A DNA stretch of 21,996 bases from Clostridia bacterium (GTDB lineage: Bacteria; Bacillota_A; Clostridia; Christensenellales; Aristaeellaceae). A program made the position numbers and the translations under genes. The first letter of the stretch is position 1. Each line of letters begins with the position of its first letter. The notes below the pieces were generated by a model. It made no database searches and was not told the DNA's origin. It saw nothing but the letters and a program-made list of their open reading frames with translations. The DNA is taken from NCBI GenBank assembly GCA_017530275.1, contig JAFXMP010000213.1:1-21996 (forward strand), read 5' to 3'. Shown piece by piece: positions 12,629-20,774 of the stretch.

Positions 12629-14851
12629 CTATGCCAGGGATGCCGGATTGATTTCCAGCAGCACCCTGGCCGGGTAATCTTCCAAAGCCAATTCCTGAAA
12701 TCGGCCGAGCAGCCGATCAGTGTCCGGGTGATTCAGCAGTTTCAGCAGCACGTGAGCCCTGGCCCTGTCCTGAATGCGGGTGATGGGCGCTTCATCTGCC
12801 CGGAGAAACAGGATGCGGCGCCGGAGGGGCGTTCTGTCAAACTCCTGGCTAATCTTTTCTTTGATGCTTTCAGCCACAGCCAGCGCCACAGTCATTTCCT
12901 TCGCTTCGCACAAGAAACGCGCCATCATGGTGAAGGGCGAATATAGCCCCGTTTTCCGCCTGTTGAATTCCTCATTGAAAAACGCCCGGTAATCTTGTTT
13001 TGCGGCGGCCTGGATGGCGTAATGATCCGGCTGGTAGGTCTGGATCACCACTTCGCCGGGCTCCCGGCCACGGCCCGCACGGCCCGCCACCTGCACAAGC
13101 AGCTGGAAGGTCCGCTCCGGGGAACGGTAGTCGGGGAAATTCAGCGTCAGGTCGGCCAGCACCGCTCCCACCAGCGTCACCTGGGGAAAATCCAGCCCCT
13201 TGGCAATCATCTGAGTGCCAAGCAAAATTTTGGCTTCGCCCGCGCGGAACCGGTCTACCAATTCAAAATGGGCGTTCTTTCCGGAGGTGGTGTCGATGTC
13301 CATGCGAATCACGCCAGCACCGGGGAACTGCTTGTTCAGTTCCTCTTCCACCTTCTGGGTACCGATACCCATGGGGCGAATATAGGGGCTTTCGCAGGCG
13401 GGACACACCCTCGGCAGAGGCCGCACCGCGCCGCAGTAATGGCAGCGCAGGGTCTGATCCACGCTGTGATAGGTCATGGATACGTCGCAGCGGTCACACC
13501 GCACCGTTTCACCGCATTTGCGGCAAGTGACGGAACTGGCATAGCCACGGCGGTTGATGAACAGCATGGCCTGCTGCCCCTTTTCCAGACAGGAACGGAG
13601 CTTCTCCTGAAAAATTCCGGAAAACATACCGTGGTTTCCTTTTCGCAGCTCCTCCCGCATATCCACCAAATGAATTTGCGGCAAAGGCCGGTCCAGCACC
13701 CGATGGGGCATTTCGATCAGGGTATAATCCCCCCGCCGCTGTCTGGCATAGGAATAAATGCTGGGGGTGGCGCTGGACAGGAGCACGGCTGCCCCTTCCC
13801 GTTTCCCCCTGGACGCGGCGATTTCCCGGGCGTCGTACTGGGGAAAGCGATCGGAAAGATAGGTCTGCTCGTGTTCCTCGTCCACGATGATGACGCCCAA
13901 GTTTTCTAACGGGGCGAACACGGCGGACCGCGCCCCGATCACGATGCGGGCGTCACCCTGGCGGATGCGCCGCCATTCGTCGAAACGCTCACCCGGACTT
14001 AACCGGGAATGCAGCACCGCCATGGCGTTGCCGAATCGGGAACGGAACCATGCGATCATTTGGGGGGTCAGCACAATTTCCGGAACTAAGATGATAGCGC
14101 CCTTGCCCATTTTCAGCGCTTCCCGAACCAAACGAATGAAGACCTCCGTTTTGCCGGAGCCCGTGACCCCGTGCAGCAGGAACGGCTTACCCGGCATACG
14201 CAGGCCAGGGATCAATTCTTCCAGGGCTTCCCGCTGCTCCAAGGTCAGCACCGGATCAGCCGAAACTTCGGCCCGCCCGTAATAGGGGGCGCGCAGGGCC
14301 TCCTTTTCAAAGACCCGCACCATTTCTTTTTCGGATAGGTAATTGAGCGATTCCCTGACATTATTGATCAGCACGCGCAGTTCGTCCACCGGATGGGGCT
14401 GTCCGTCGGACAGCAGGGTGAGCAGCAATTGCCGTTTGGGGGCGCGCTTTTGGGATTGAATGGCTTCCTCTACCCGTTCCGGGGGAATGGCAAGCTGCGC
14501 GTATTCCTCAGTTTTTACTTTGACCCTGCCGCCCCGCATTTCAGCGGGCAGCATCAAACGAAGGGCCTCGCACAAGGGACAATGGCTTTTTTCCTTGATT
14601 TCCTGGGCAAGTTCCATTAACTGCGGCAGAAGGGCGGGATATTCCTCCAATGCGGCAAGAACGGGCTTGATCTTTTTTTCATCATAATCCGCCGTATCTT
14701 TGAGACGGATCACATAGCCCTCTTTTTCCCTGGGACCGAAGGGCACGCGTACCCGCATGCCCGGTTCCACGTGCAGGGTGTCCGGCACAAGGTAGGTAAA
14801 TACACGGTCCACCTGTTCGGACGCGATATCCACGATGATTTCCGCGTACAA
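12629..14851 (-). CDS. priA: Primosomal protein N' (replication restart helicase PriA)
   Basis: 740 residues. PriA recognises stalled forks and reloads the replicative helicase. The N-terminal DNA-binding domain is followed by a superfamily-2 helicase: Walker A GVTGSGKT (228-235), DEEH (324-327), SSATPS (359-364). Eight zinc-ligand cysteines lie at 443, 446, 452, 455, 470, 473, 483 and 486, in CRKC, CDRC, CHYC and CPAC pairs. A helicase motif region with AGRAGRGREPG lies near the C-terminus. The start codon is TTG (14851-14849), backed by AAGGAGG eight bases upstream and by the usual opening (M)YAEIIVDI. 18 bases follow the coaBC stop. Priming and def-fmt are classic neighbours. Confidence 0.95.
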   Translation of the reverse strand: MYAEIIVDIASEQVDRVFTYLVPDTLHVEPGMRVRVPFGPREKEGYVIRLKDTADYDEKKIKPVLAALEEYPALLPQLMELAQEIKEKSHCPLCEALRLMLPAEMRGGRVKVKTEEYAQLAIPPERVEEAIQSQKRAPKRQLLLTLLSDGQPHPVDELRVLINNVRESLNYLSEKEMVRVFEKEALRAPYYGRAEVSADPVLTLEQREALEELIPGLRMPGKPFLLHGVTGSGKTEVFIRLVREALKMGKGAIILVPEIVLTPQMIAWFRSRFGNAMAVLHSRLSPGERFDEWRRIRQGDARIVIGARSAVFAPLENLGVIIVDEEHEQTYLSDRFPQYDAREIAASRGKREGAAVLLSSATPSIYSYARQRRGDYTLIEMPHRVLDRPLPQIHLVDMREELRKGNHGMFSGIFQEKLRSCLEKGQQAMLFINRRGYASSVTCRKCGETVRCDRCDVSMTYHSVDQTLRCHYCGAVRPLPRVCPACESPYIRPMGIGTQKVEEELNKQFPGAGVIRMDIDTTSGKNAHFELVDRFRAGEAKILLGTQMIAKGLDFPQVTLVGAVLADLTLNFPDYRSPERTFQLLVQVAGRAGRGREPGEVVIQTYQPDHYAIQAAAKQDYRAFFNEEFNRRKTGLYSPFTMMARFLCEAKEMTVALAVAESIKEKISQEFDRTPLRRRILFLRADEAPITRIQDRARAHVLLKLLNHPDTDRLLGRFQELALEDYPARVLLEINPASLA

Positions 14852-14869
14852 CCCCTGGCCCTCCTTGCT

Positions 14870-16075
14870 TTAGTTTTCTTTCCGCAGTTTCATGACACGA
14901 TCCAGCAATTCTTCCGCCACCTGTGTTTTAGGCAGGCAGGGCAAAGTTTCCTTTCCGCCGTGGGTCACGAAGGTGACGATGTTGGTGTCTACGTCGAAGC
15001 CCGCTCCGGGAGCGGTCACGTCGTTGGCGACGATCATATCCAGGTTCTTTTTGGCAAGTTTGCTTTCGGCATTTTGCAGCACATCGTTGGTTTCGGCGGC
15101 AAAACCGACCAAAGTCTGTCCCGGATGCTTCATTTTTCCCACCTGGGCCGCCACGTCGGGGGTCTGCCGCAAGGTCAGGATCAAATCACCGTCTCCTTGC
15201 TTTTTGATTTTTTCGTCGGCAACCTGTACCGGCGCAAAATCAGCGGGGGCTGCGGCTTGAATCACAATATCCGCATCCCTGCAGCAAGCGGTCATGGCTT
15301 CCAATAAGTCCTGGGTGGACTGGATGGAAACGCCCTTCACTCCTTGGGGAATTAAAAGGCGGGTTGGGCCGGTCACCAATGTCACGTCCGCTCCGCGCTT
15401 TATTGCCGCATCGGCGATGGCGTAACCCATTTTTCCGCTGGACCGATTGGAAATGTAGCGCACGGGGTCGATTTTTTCCTGGGTAGGCCCGGCGGTGACC
15501 ACCACGCGCAGCCCCTTCATATCCTGCCGGGGATTGAGCGTTTCTGCGATGGCGTCAAAAATCTGGCTTGGCTCGCTCATGCGCCCGGCCCCTGTATCGC
15601 CGCAGGCCAGGAAACCGCCCTCCGGCCCGATAAAGCGAACGCTGCGGGCGGAAAGCAGCTTGACATTTTCCTGTGTGGCCACGTTTTCCCACATGCCCGT
15701 GTTCATGGCGGGAGCCACTAAAATAGGCGCATGGGTCGCAAGGACGGTGGTGGACAGCATATCGTCGGCGATGCCGTGGGCCATTTTCGCTAAGATGTTG
15801 GCCGTAGCTGGCGCGATCACGAACACATCCGCCCGCTTCGCAAGGGCGATATGCTCCACTTCCCAGGTGGAAGGCCGGGCAAAGGTGTCCGTCACCACGG
15901 GATGATTGGACAGGGTTTCAAAGGTCAGGGGCGCGACAAACTGGCAGGCGTTTTTCGTCATGATCACATACACCTGCGCCCCCGCCTTGCGCAGCCTGGA
16001 GGTCAGCTCGCAGGCTTTGTAGGCGGCAATGCCCCCCGTGACGCCCAGCACCACATTTTTGCCTTCCAAGGTCAT
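14870..16075 (-). CDS. coaBC: Bifunctional phosphopantothenoylcysteine decarboxylase/synthase CoaBC
   Basis: 401 residues. Two consecutive steps of coenzyme A synthesis. The N-terminal flavin-dependent decarboxylase (CoaC, about 1-180) shows GVTGGIAAYK (11-20), catalytic His75 in EVEHIAL, PAMN (122-125) and ACGDTGAGRM (157-166) with catalytic Cys158. The C-terminal synthase (CoaB, from about 187) begins LRVVVTAGPTQEKIDPVRYI and has the ISNRSSGKMG substrate loop, AAPADF and the flexible-lid lysine region KIKKQ. ATG 16075 is 5 bases after the rpoZ stop, with GAGGA in the end of rpoZ as ribosome site. Normal operon position between rpoZ and priA. Confidence 0.96.
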   Translation of the reverse strand: MTLEGKNVVLGVTGGIAAYKACELTSRLRKAGAQVYVIMTKNACQFVAPLTFETLSNHPVVTDTFARPSTWEVEHIALAKRADVFVIAPATANILAKMAHGIADDMLSTTVLATHAPILVAPAMNTGMWENVATQENVKLLSARSVRFIGPEGGFLACGDTGAGRMSEPSQIFDAIAETLNPRQDMKGLRVVVTAGPTQEKIDPVRYISNRSSGKMGYAIADAAIKRGADVTLVTGPTRLLIPQGVKGVSIQSTQDLLEAMTACCRDADIVIQAAAPADFAPVQVADEKIKKQGDGDLILTLRQTPDVAAQVGKMKHPGQTLVGFAAETNDVLQNAESKLAKKNLDMIVANDVTAPGAGFDVDTNIVTFVTHGGKETLPCLPKTQVAEELLDRVMKLRKEN

Positions 16076-16080
16076 TTTTC

Positions 16081-16296
16081 TTAGTCCTCTTCGTCTTCCA
16101 GATTACGGTGATAGGTCAGCAGTCCCCGGTTGATTTCATCCACAGCCACGGAAACGGGCTTCATTTCCTTGGCGTCGATCAGGGGCTGAGAGCCGCCCAC
16201 CAGTTCCCGGGCGCGCTTTGCGCTTTCCACTACCAGGGTATAGCGGCAGTCCACTTTCTGGCACAGTTCGTCAATCGAAGGCTTGTTTACAGGTAT
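16081..16296 (-). CDS. rpoZ: RNA polymerase omega subunit, with anomalous start
   Basis: About 71 residues. Omega helps fold and hold the beta-prime subunit. The family core is clear: PSIDELCQKVDCRYTLVV, then ESAKRARELVGGSQPLI, then KPVSVAVDEINRGLL, ending EDEED. No ATG, GTG or TTG exists in this frame before the core; the frame is closed upstream by TAG. Two explanations fit. First, an AUA start at 16296-16294, nine bases after a perfect GAGGAGG site. Second, the real start is the ATG at 16318, which overlaps the gmk stop as ATGA like other junctions here; this would enter the omega frame if the A6 run at 16296-16301 had five bases. I give the AUA coordinates; the gene itself is secure, its 5' end is not. 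Confidence 0.88.
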   Translation of the reverse strand: MPVNKPSIDELCQKVDCRYTLVVESAKRARELVGGSQPLIDAKEMKPVSVAVDEINRGLLTYHRNLEDEED

Positions 16297-16314
16297 TTTT
16301 TGAATCCTCCTCTA

Positions 16315-16914
16315 TCATTCAACCACGGGTTGATACCGGGTTGTACGCATTTTTTCTGCTGTGATGATGGCGGCTACCCGCTGAAATGCGCGTTCCACAT
16401 CATCATTCACCACGTTGTACTGGTACAGATGCGCTTGTTCAATCTCTCCACGGGCGTTACCAAGGCGGCGCTCGATTTCCTCGGGATGGTCGGTGTTGCG
16501 GCCGTACAGGCGCTTGCGCAGCTCCTCATAGGAGGGCGGCAGCAGGAAAATGCTCACGCAGTCAGGCCAAATCCGCATCACGTTCCGGGCGCCCTGGGGG
16601 TCGATATCCAGCACCACGCTCCACCCTCCTGCCAATTTGGCCTCTACTTGGGATTTCAGGGTGCCGTAGCTGTTGCCGTGAACGGTAGCGTGTTCTAAGA
16701 AAGCGTCCTCCGCAAGCAGGCGGCTATATTCCTCTTTTGAAATAAAGAAATAATCCACACCCTCCCGTTCGCCCTGCCGGGGCGCGCGTGTGGTAACGCT
16801 GACGGAGAAGGTCAGGCTTGGGTCATTTTTCAGCAGCTTGCTGTAAATCGTCCCTTTCCCAACGCCGGAGGGGCCGGATATGACGATCAGCATGGTCTTT
16901 CTTTCTTCGCGCAT
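16315..16914 (-). CDS. gmk: Guanylate kinase
   Basis: 199 residues, normal length. It phosphorylates GMP to GDP with ATP. The P-loop is GPSGVGKG (14-21). SVTTRAPRQGEREGVDYFF holds the GMP-binding residues, with GNSYGT and DIDPQGA further on. The ATG at 16914 has GAGGGGG nine bases upstream; the internal Met8 lacks a good site and is less likely. 35 bases separate it from remA. The remA-gmk-rpoZ-coaBC order is the standard Firmicutes block. Confidence 0.96.
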   Translation of the reverse strand: MREERKTMLIVISGPSGVGKGTIYSKLLKNDPSLTFSVSVTTRAPRQGEREGVDYFFISKEEYSRLLAEDAFLEHATVHGNSYGTLKSQVEAKLAGGWSVVLDIDPQGARNVMRIWPDCVSIFLLPPSYEELRKRLYGRNTDHPEEIERRLGNARGEIEQAHLYQYNVVNDDVERAFQRVAAIITAEKMRTTRYQPVVE

Positions 16915-16949
16915 TGGTGTCTTCCCCCTCTTAAAGGAGCTTGTGTAGT

Positions 16950-17189
16950 TTATGAATCGCTTTGCAGGCGGCCTGAGATGGTCTCCGGCTGCACGGCGGA
17001 CAGCACCACATGGCCCGTGTCCATCATCAGCACGGCGCGGGTTCGCCGGCCTGCCGTAGCGTCGATCAGATGGCCGTCATCTCGGGCTTCCTGCACCATG
17101 CGCTTTACCGGCGCGCTGTCTGGCGCGATCACAGCCACGATGCGCCCTGCGGACACCATATTGCCAAACCCCACGTTCAACAGCTTCAT
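16950..17189 (-). CDS. remA: RemA-like DNA-binding regulator (DUF370)
   Basis: 79 residues from ATG 17189. RemA in Bacillus subtilis is an oligomeric DNA-binding activator of matrix and osmoprotection genes; in most Clostridia its role is not known. The protein matches the family along its whole length: [20 protein letters not shown], the conserved [28 protein letters not shown] and a final [11 protein letters not shown]. The open frame also allows GTG 17198 (overlapping the yicC stop) and ATG 17195, but GGAG lies 8 bases before 17189 and the family begins MKLINIGFGN, so 17189 is chosen. It could help regulate the capsule genes in this window, but that is only a guess. Confidence 0.93.
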   Translation of the reverse strand: MKLLNVGFGNMVSAGRIVAVIAPDSAPVKRMVQEARDDGHLIDATAGRRTRAVLMMDTGHVVLSAVQPETISGRLQSDS

Positions 17190-17194
17190 GGTCA

Positions 17195-18079
17195 TCACTC
17201 CACATTCTGTACCTGCTCCCGCAGTTTTTCGATTTCGGTTTTGGCGGTCACGACAAGTTTGGTGATCTCCGCATCGGAAGCCTTGGAGCCGATGGTGTTT
17301 ACTTCCCGGTTCAGCTCCTGGGTGAGAAAATCCAGCCTGCGGCCGGTTTCGCCCTCCGCTTCCAGCGCCCCGCGCATCTGGCCGATATGGGATTCCAGGC
17401 GGGACAGTTCTTCGTCGATGGCGCAGCGGTCCGCCATCAGGGCCACTTCCTGGGCAAGACGCTGCTCGTCAAGCTCCTTAACGCCCAATTCCTTGATCCG
17501 GGCCAAAAGCTTTTCCTGGTAGATTTTCGGCACCTTGGGGGCTAAAGCGGCGATTTCGTCCCGCAACCGGGCCGTTTCGTTCAAATGAAGGGTCAAATCG
17601 GCTTGCAGAGCGTCCCCTTCCTTTTCCCGCATGGCGATCACGTCTGAAAGCGCGGCGGCCAACGCGTCTTTAAGCAGGGAAAGCACCGCTTCCTGGTCTT
17701 CATCCTTCACGGTCACCTGCAAAACATCGGGCTGCTGAATGATCCATTCCACATTCTCATCCCGAATGGAGGAGCGCTCATGTCTGGCGATTTGGCGGGC
17801 GTTCAGCAGCGCTTCTTTGTACTGGAGCACCAGCCCTTCGTCCAGCCGCACCTCCCGGGCGTCCTGCCGCAGGTTCAGATAATTCACGTTCACGTCCGCG
17901 TGGCCCCGGCGCAGGGCTTGACCGATCTGCTTTCGCAGCGCGTCCTCCGCAAAGGACAGCGCCCTGGGCAGGCGGCAGGAAAGGTCCAAAAAACGATGAT
18001 TGACCGTTTTGATTTCCACCGTGATCTCCCGGCCGTCCCGACTCAGCTGCCTGCGTCCGTAACCAGTCATGCTTCGCAT
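17195..18079 (-). CDS. yicC: YicC/YloC-family endoribonuclease
   Basis: 294 residues. YicC-family proteins have been shown to be hexameric endoribonucleases acting on RNA, including some small RNAs. The start [10 protein letters not shown] is the family signature, followed by [19 protein letters not shown]. The C-terminal half (formerly DUF1732) has [20 protein letters not shown] and the final [25 protein letters not shown] lies ten bases before ATG 18079. The frame is open to 18220, but that part is Lys-rich, runs across the promoter, and is not in the family. First gene of the operon; remA follows within one overlap or a short gap, as in most Firmicutes. Confidence 0.95.
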   Translation of the reverse strand: MRSMTGYGRRQLSRDGREITVEIKTVNHRFLDLSCRLPRALSFAEDALRKQIGQALRRGHADVNVNYLNLRQDAREVRLDEGLVLQYKEALLNARQIARHERSSIRDENVEWIIQQPDVLQVTVKDEDQEAVLSLLKDALAAALSDVIAMREKEGDALQADLTLHLNETARLRDEIAALAPKVPKIYQEKLLARIKELGVKELDEQRLAQEVALMADRCAIDEELSRLESHIGQMRGALEAEGETGRRLDFLTQELNREVNTIGSKASDAEITKLVVTAKTEIEKLREQVQNVE

Positions 18080-18106
18080 GCACAGCATACCCCCTTTTAT
18101 CATATG

Positions 18107-18135
18107 ATTATAACACAATTTGCCGGATGCCGGAA
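18107..18135 (-). promoter_or_regulatory. Extended -10 promoter of the yicC-rsmA operon
   Basis: On the minus strand TGT immediately precedes a perfect TATAAT (18112-18107), forming an extended -10 (TGnTATAAT). The -35 position (18135-18130, TTCCGG, 17-base spacer) is poor, which is typical when the extended -10 compensates. The predicted transcript start is near 18100, about 20 bases before the yicC ATG, so the leader is very short. Confidence 0.7.
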
Positions 18136-18138
18136 GCC

Positions 18139-18183
18139 TCTTTTTTTTTGTTTTTACTTCTTTTTGCATTTTGCATTTTTTTT
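18139..18183 (-). promoter_or_regulatory. Phased A-tracts (UP-element-like) upstream of the yicC promoter
   Basis: Immediately upstream of the -35 position the minus strand carries runs of A (T on the plus strand) beginning near 18141, 18151, 18161, 18169 and 18176, so spaced about one helical turn. Such phased tracts bend DNA and contact the alpha subunit C-terminal domain. The element contains a direct repeat ATGCAAA ATGCAAA. Confidence 0.5.
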
Positions 18184-18232
18184 GAGGAATTAGCAATTTC
18201 AAATTGGCGGTGTGATACAACCTGCGTCAATC

Positions 18233-18280
18233 AAAAAAAAACCCGGAATGGGAGTGAAAGCAGAGCTTTTCCGGGTCTTT
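18233..18280. terminator. Terminator after the GNAT gene, probably bidirectional
   Basis: ACCCGGAA (18241-18248) and TTCCGGGT (18269-18276) form a perfect 8-pair stem. On the minus strand it is followed by a run of nine T (18241-18233), a strong terminator 21 bases after the GNAT stop. On the plus strand the stem is followed by CTTTTA, weaker. It separates the namZ unit from the yicC operon. Confidence 0.85.
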
Positions 18281-18297
18281 TATCCATGCGCGCCGAT

Positions 18298-19218
18298 TCA
18301 AGAGCGTCCAGAGCTACGGTAATGCTGGGATCGGATCACGCACTGAAAGCCGATTTTCTGGTAAAACGTGTTTCCGCCGCCGGTCATGATCACTGCGCCG
18401 CGTGGACGAAGCCGCCGATCATGCTCAGACAGGGCTGCTGCAGCTAACCCCTTTCCTCTGCAGTCCGGCACGGTGCAAAGCGGTTCCATATAAGCAAGGC
18501 GGTTCTTTTCCACCCACCACATCCCGGAAAAGCATACATACCGCTCCTGCGCGTCGGCGATGATGACCTCGTCCTCGTAGGTGGCGTGGGGCGGCGGTGA
18601 AATGGTGGATTTCAGCACATCATGATACAGTTCAAAAGGGCTGCGTCCATCGTTTCTGGCGGGCACGTCCCAGTGCTCGAACGGCCCCAATTCCTCGCTG
18701 TTGAAGCCTTCCCACAGGCAGCGTGCCGCTTTCAGGGGATCAACGCTGTCAAAGGGCACAAAGTGATAGCCCTCCGGCAAGGGGTATTCCAGTCTGCCCA
18801 GGCTGAAATCAAAGATTCGATAGGGTTCTTCCTCGGTCAAACGCCAACCGCGTTTTTCCGCCGCCCGAATCAAGGCGCATTGTCCAGCGTACAGCGCCAG
18901 TTCTTTTTGTTCCCCCAGATCCGGGAAGGCGCTTTCCGCATAGGCGATCATGTCATCCGCCAACGCTTCATAACCGGGTCGGAGCGCAAAATGGAGCTGT
19001 GTAGCGGGATGTTCATAAAACACAAAAGCCACCGGGCTGTCGCCTTCGAGCCAGAAACGGTTCAGATGAAGATACTCCTTGTTCAGCCAGGAGCTGTTGA
19101 TGGCGTACTCAAAAAATGGCGCGAAGGGCCCGTTCTTACAGTCCGGGCTGAAAATATCCGTCATCAGGTCCCAGGCCATGCCCGCGTCCGAAAGAATTTG
19201 AAATTGCTTTGTTCTCAT
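18298..19218 (-). CDS. GNAT-family acetyltransferase, two-domain
   Basis: 306 residues. The C-terminal half (about 150-300) is a clear GNAT fold: strand RLAYMEPLCTVPDCRGKGLA carries the acetyl-CoA pyrophosphate loop (R-G-K-G-L-A), followed by helix AALSEHDRRLRPRG, then GGGNTFYQKIGF near the end, the typical Tyr-bearing closing motif. The N-terminal half looks like a second, degenerate GNAT domain (FWLEGDSPVAFVFYEHPATQ), as in tandem GNATs. The substrate is unknown. GGAGG eight bases before ATG 19218. Last gene of the namZ unit, ending at a strong terminator; transcription from the namZ promoter is inferred. Confidence 0.85.
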   Translation of the reverse strand: MRTKQFQILSDAGMAWDLMTDIFSPDCKNGPFAPFFEYAINSSWLNKEYLHLNRFWLEGDSPVAFVFYEHPATQLHFALRPGYEALADDMIAYAESAFPDLGEQKELALYAGQCALIRAAEKRGWRLTEEEPYRIFDFSLGRLEYPLPEGYHFVPFDSVDPLKAARCLWEGFNSEELGPFEHWDVPARNDGRSPFELYHDVLKSTISPPPHATYEDEVIIADAQERYVCFSGMWWVEKNRLAYMEPLCTVPDCRGKGLAAAALSEHDRRLRPRGAVIMTGGGNTFYQKIGFQCVIRSQHYRSSGRS

Positions 19219-19220
19219 GA

Positions 19221-19295
19221 TTACGCCTCCCGTTCATCTAATCCAAGGAAGTGTTCCGCTGAAAATAACGCTTCTATATCGTAGTCAACCAGCAT
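19221..19295 (-). CDS. Putative small ORF (24 aa) between acyP and GNAT
   Basis: ATG 19295-19293 lies 12 bases after the acylphosphatase stop and is preceded by GGAGG (spacing 5). It ends TAA 2 bases before the GNAT ATG, and its last codons contain the GNAT ribosome site. The peptide begins MLVDYDIEALFSAEHFLG and ends in an acidic DEREA, with no match I recognise. The snug fit with its own ribosome site argues for a real small gene or a coupling leader, but an ORF this short can be accidental. Confidence 0.4.
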   Translation of the reverse strand: MLVDYDIEALFSAEHFLGLDEREA

Positions 19296-19307
19296 TATGC
19301 CCTCCGA

Positions 19308-19571
19308 TCATTCTGTGGTGAAGCACCGTTCCACTTTCAGGGGGATGTTTTGCACGTCCATCCGTTCGATATCGATATACCGGCCGTTCCGAATAGCTTC
19401 GATCACCTGATCGATTTGCGTTTCCTCTCCCTGTATCTCCATGGTCACGGATCCGTCCCATTCGTTGCGGCACCAGCCCGTGCAGCCGTACAGGTTGGCC
19501 GCGTGCCGGGCCCGCCAGCGAAAACCCACGCCCTGCACCATGCCGGAAAAAAAGATGCGCCTGCGAACCAT
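19308..19571 (-). CDS. acyP: Acylphosphatase
   Basis: 87 residues, normal for the family. It hydrolyses acyl phosphates such as acetyl or carbamoyl phosphate. The signature GMVQGVGFRW (10-19) contains the phosphate-binding loop and catalytic Arg18; GWCRNEWDGSV (32-42) contains catalytic Asn36. The ATG at 19571 has AAGGAG six bases upstream; the two earlier Met codons in frame overlap the end of namZ and have no comparable site. 10 bases after the namZ stop. Its physiological role is poorly known generally, and its link to namZ here is only positional. Confidence 0.92.
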   Translation of the reverse strand: MVRRRIFFSGMVQGVGFRWRARHAANLYGCTGWCRNEWDGSVTMEIQGEETQIDQVIEAIRNGRYIDIERMDVQNIPLKVERCFTTE

Positions 19572-19581
19572 CGTATGCTCC

Positions 19582-20733
19582 TTATTCATACAAGCGGAAT
19601 CGCAGGGTGTTTTCCTCAAACCGTTTCCGTGACGCGTCGAAATGCGAAATCAATTCCCTGGCTGACATCCTGCCGGTGCGGAAGAGATCGGTGCCCAGCA
19701 GCTTATCCACGGAATAGATATCGCTGCCTTCCCATTTGATAAAGGAAAACTGTTCGGGATATAAGCGCCATATGGTTTCCATGAGTATGAGGCCCCCCAG
19801 GGAACAATCGCATTTCTCCCGGTCAGTGACGTGCGTCTGTACGCCGTGGCACATTGTTCCCTGATGCTTGGAGAAGGTGGGGCAGAAAGAGACGGCGCGG
19901 AAATGCAGGCCGGGCAGCGCCTGCCGGTTCATTTCTTTTTCCAGCAGCATCCCGTCGATGAAAGGCGCGCCGGTCACCTGGAAGGGAATGGTGGTGCCCC
20001 TGCCTTCGCTGATGTTCGTCCCCTCGAAAATACAGTTGCCTGTATAGCACAGAGCAGTTTCCAGGTTCGGGCAGTTGGGAGAGGGGGAGACCCAGGGCAG
20101 ATCAGTATCGTCCAGCAGGTATTCCCTCTTCCATCCGAACAATGGCACTATGGTCAAATCTACGTCCAAACCCAAATACTCCTTTACGTACAGCGCGTAT
20201 TCGCCGACAGTGAGCGCGTATTGGGTAGGCAGTTCATAATCGCCAACAAAGGAACGGAAGGCAGGGTCCAGCACGGTGCCGGTCACCTTTTTCCCGCCTA
20301 CGGGATTTACCCGATCCAACACCACCACGGCTTTTCCTTTGCGCGCGCAGGCCTCCATGGCGTAGGAAAGGGAGTATAGATAGGTGTAAAAACGCGCGCC
20401 CACGTCCTGAATATCGAATAAGAGCACGTCAAATGCGTCCAGCATTTCATCCGTGAAATGGCAGTTCTTCCCGAACGCGCTGAAAACGGTCACGCCCGTC
20501 TGATCGTCCACAGCATTTTCCACCTTCGCTCCGGCCTGCTCGCTGCCCCGGATACCGTGTTCTACGGCATAAAGGGCGGATAGCTGATACCGGCTGTGCA
20601 CAATATCGATGGTGCTTGTCAATTTGTGATCGATACCGGTGGGGTTGGTCATTAAGCCAACGCGCCGGCCCTTCAATTGCGCATCAGCCAGGCTGATGCG
20701 GTCAATACCGCTCAGAACGTGATTTCTGTTCAT
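19582..20733 (-). CDS. namZ: NamZ-like exo-beta-N-acetylmuramidase (DUF1343, GH171)
   Basis: 383 residues. Characterised members remove terminal MurNAc from peptidoglycan fragments, for wall recycling. Family motifs in order: VGLMTNPTGID (25-35), LYAVEHGIRGSEQAG (54-68) with the conserved Glu58, LLFDIQDVGARFYTY (104-118), VVLDRVNPVGG, PSPNCPNLETA, CIFEGTNISEGRGTT and PFQVTGAPFID. No N-terminal signal peptide is visible (MNRNHVLSGIDRISLAD), unlike the secreted Bacillus protein, so it is probably cytoplasmic. ATG 20733 has GGAGG seven bases upstream. First gene of its unit with its own promoter. Confidence 0.92.
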   Translation of the reverse strand: MNRNHVLSGIDRISLADAQLKGRRVGLMTNPTGIDHKLTSTIDIVHSRYQLSALYAVEHGIRGSEQAGAKVENAVDDQTGVTVFSAFGKNCHFTDEMLDAFDVLLFDIQDVGARFYTYLYSLSYAMEACARKGKAVVVLDRVNPVGGKKVTGTVLDPAFRSFVGDYELPTQYALTVGEYALYVKEYLGLDVDLTIVPLFGWKREYLLDDTDLPWVSPSPNCPNLETALCYTGNCIFEGTNISEGRGTTIPFQVTGAPFIDGMLLEKEMNRQALPGLHFRAVSFCPTFSKHQGTMCHGVQTHVTDREKCDCSLGGLILMETIWRLYPEQFSFIKWEGSDIYSVDKLLGTDLFRTGRMSARELISHFDASRKRFEENTLRFRLYE

Positions 20734-20774
20734 TGAAGCGCCTCCGAAACGGATTTTTTCTTCTTTTCAACAAG

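Noticed and set aside
12995..13909. 304-codon open frame on the plus strand
   Set aside because: It is antisense to priA over the helicase and zinc motifs; it is His/Gly-rich, as shadows of GC-rich genes usually are.
18080..18220. N-terminal extension of yicC
   Set aside because: It reads through the A-tracts and promoter and is absent from the family; MRSMTGYG at 18079 is the standard start.
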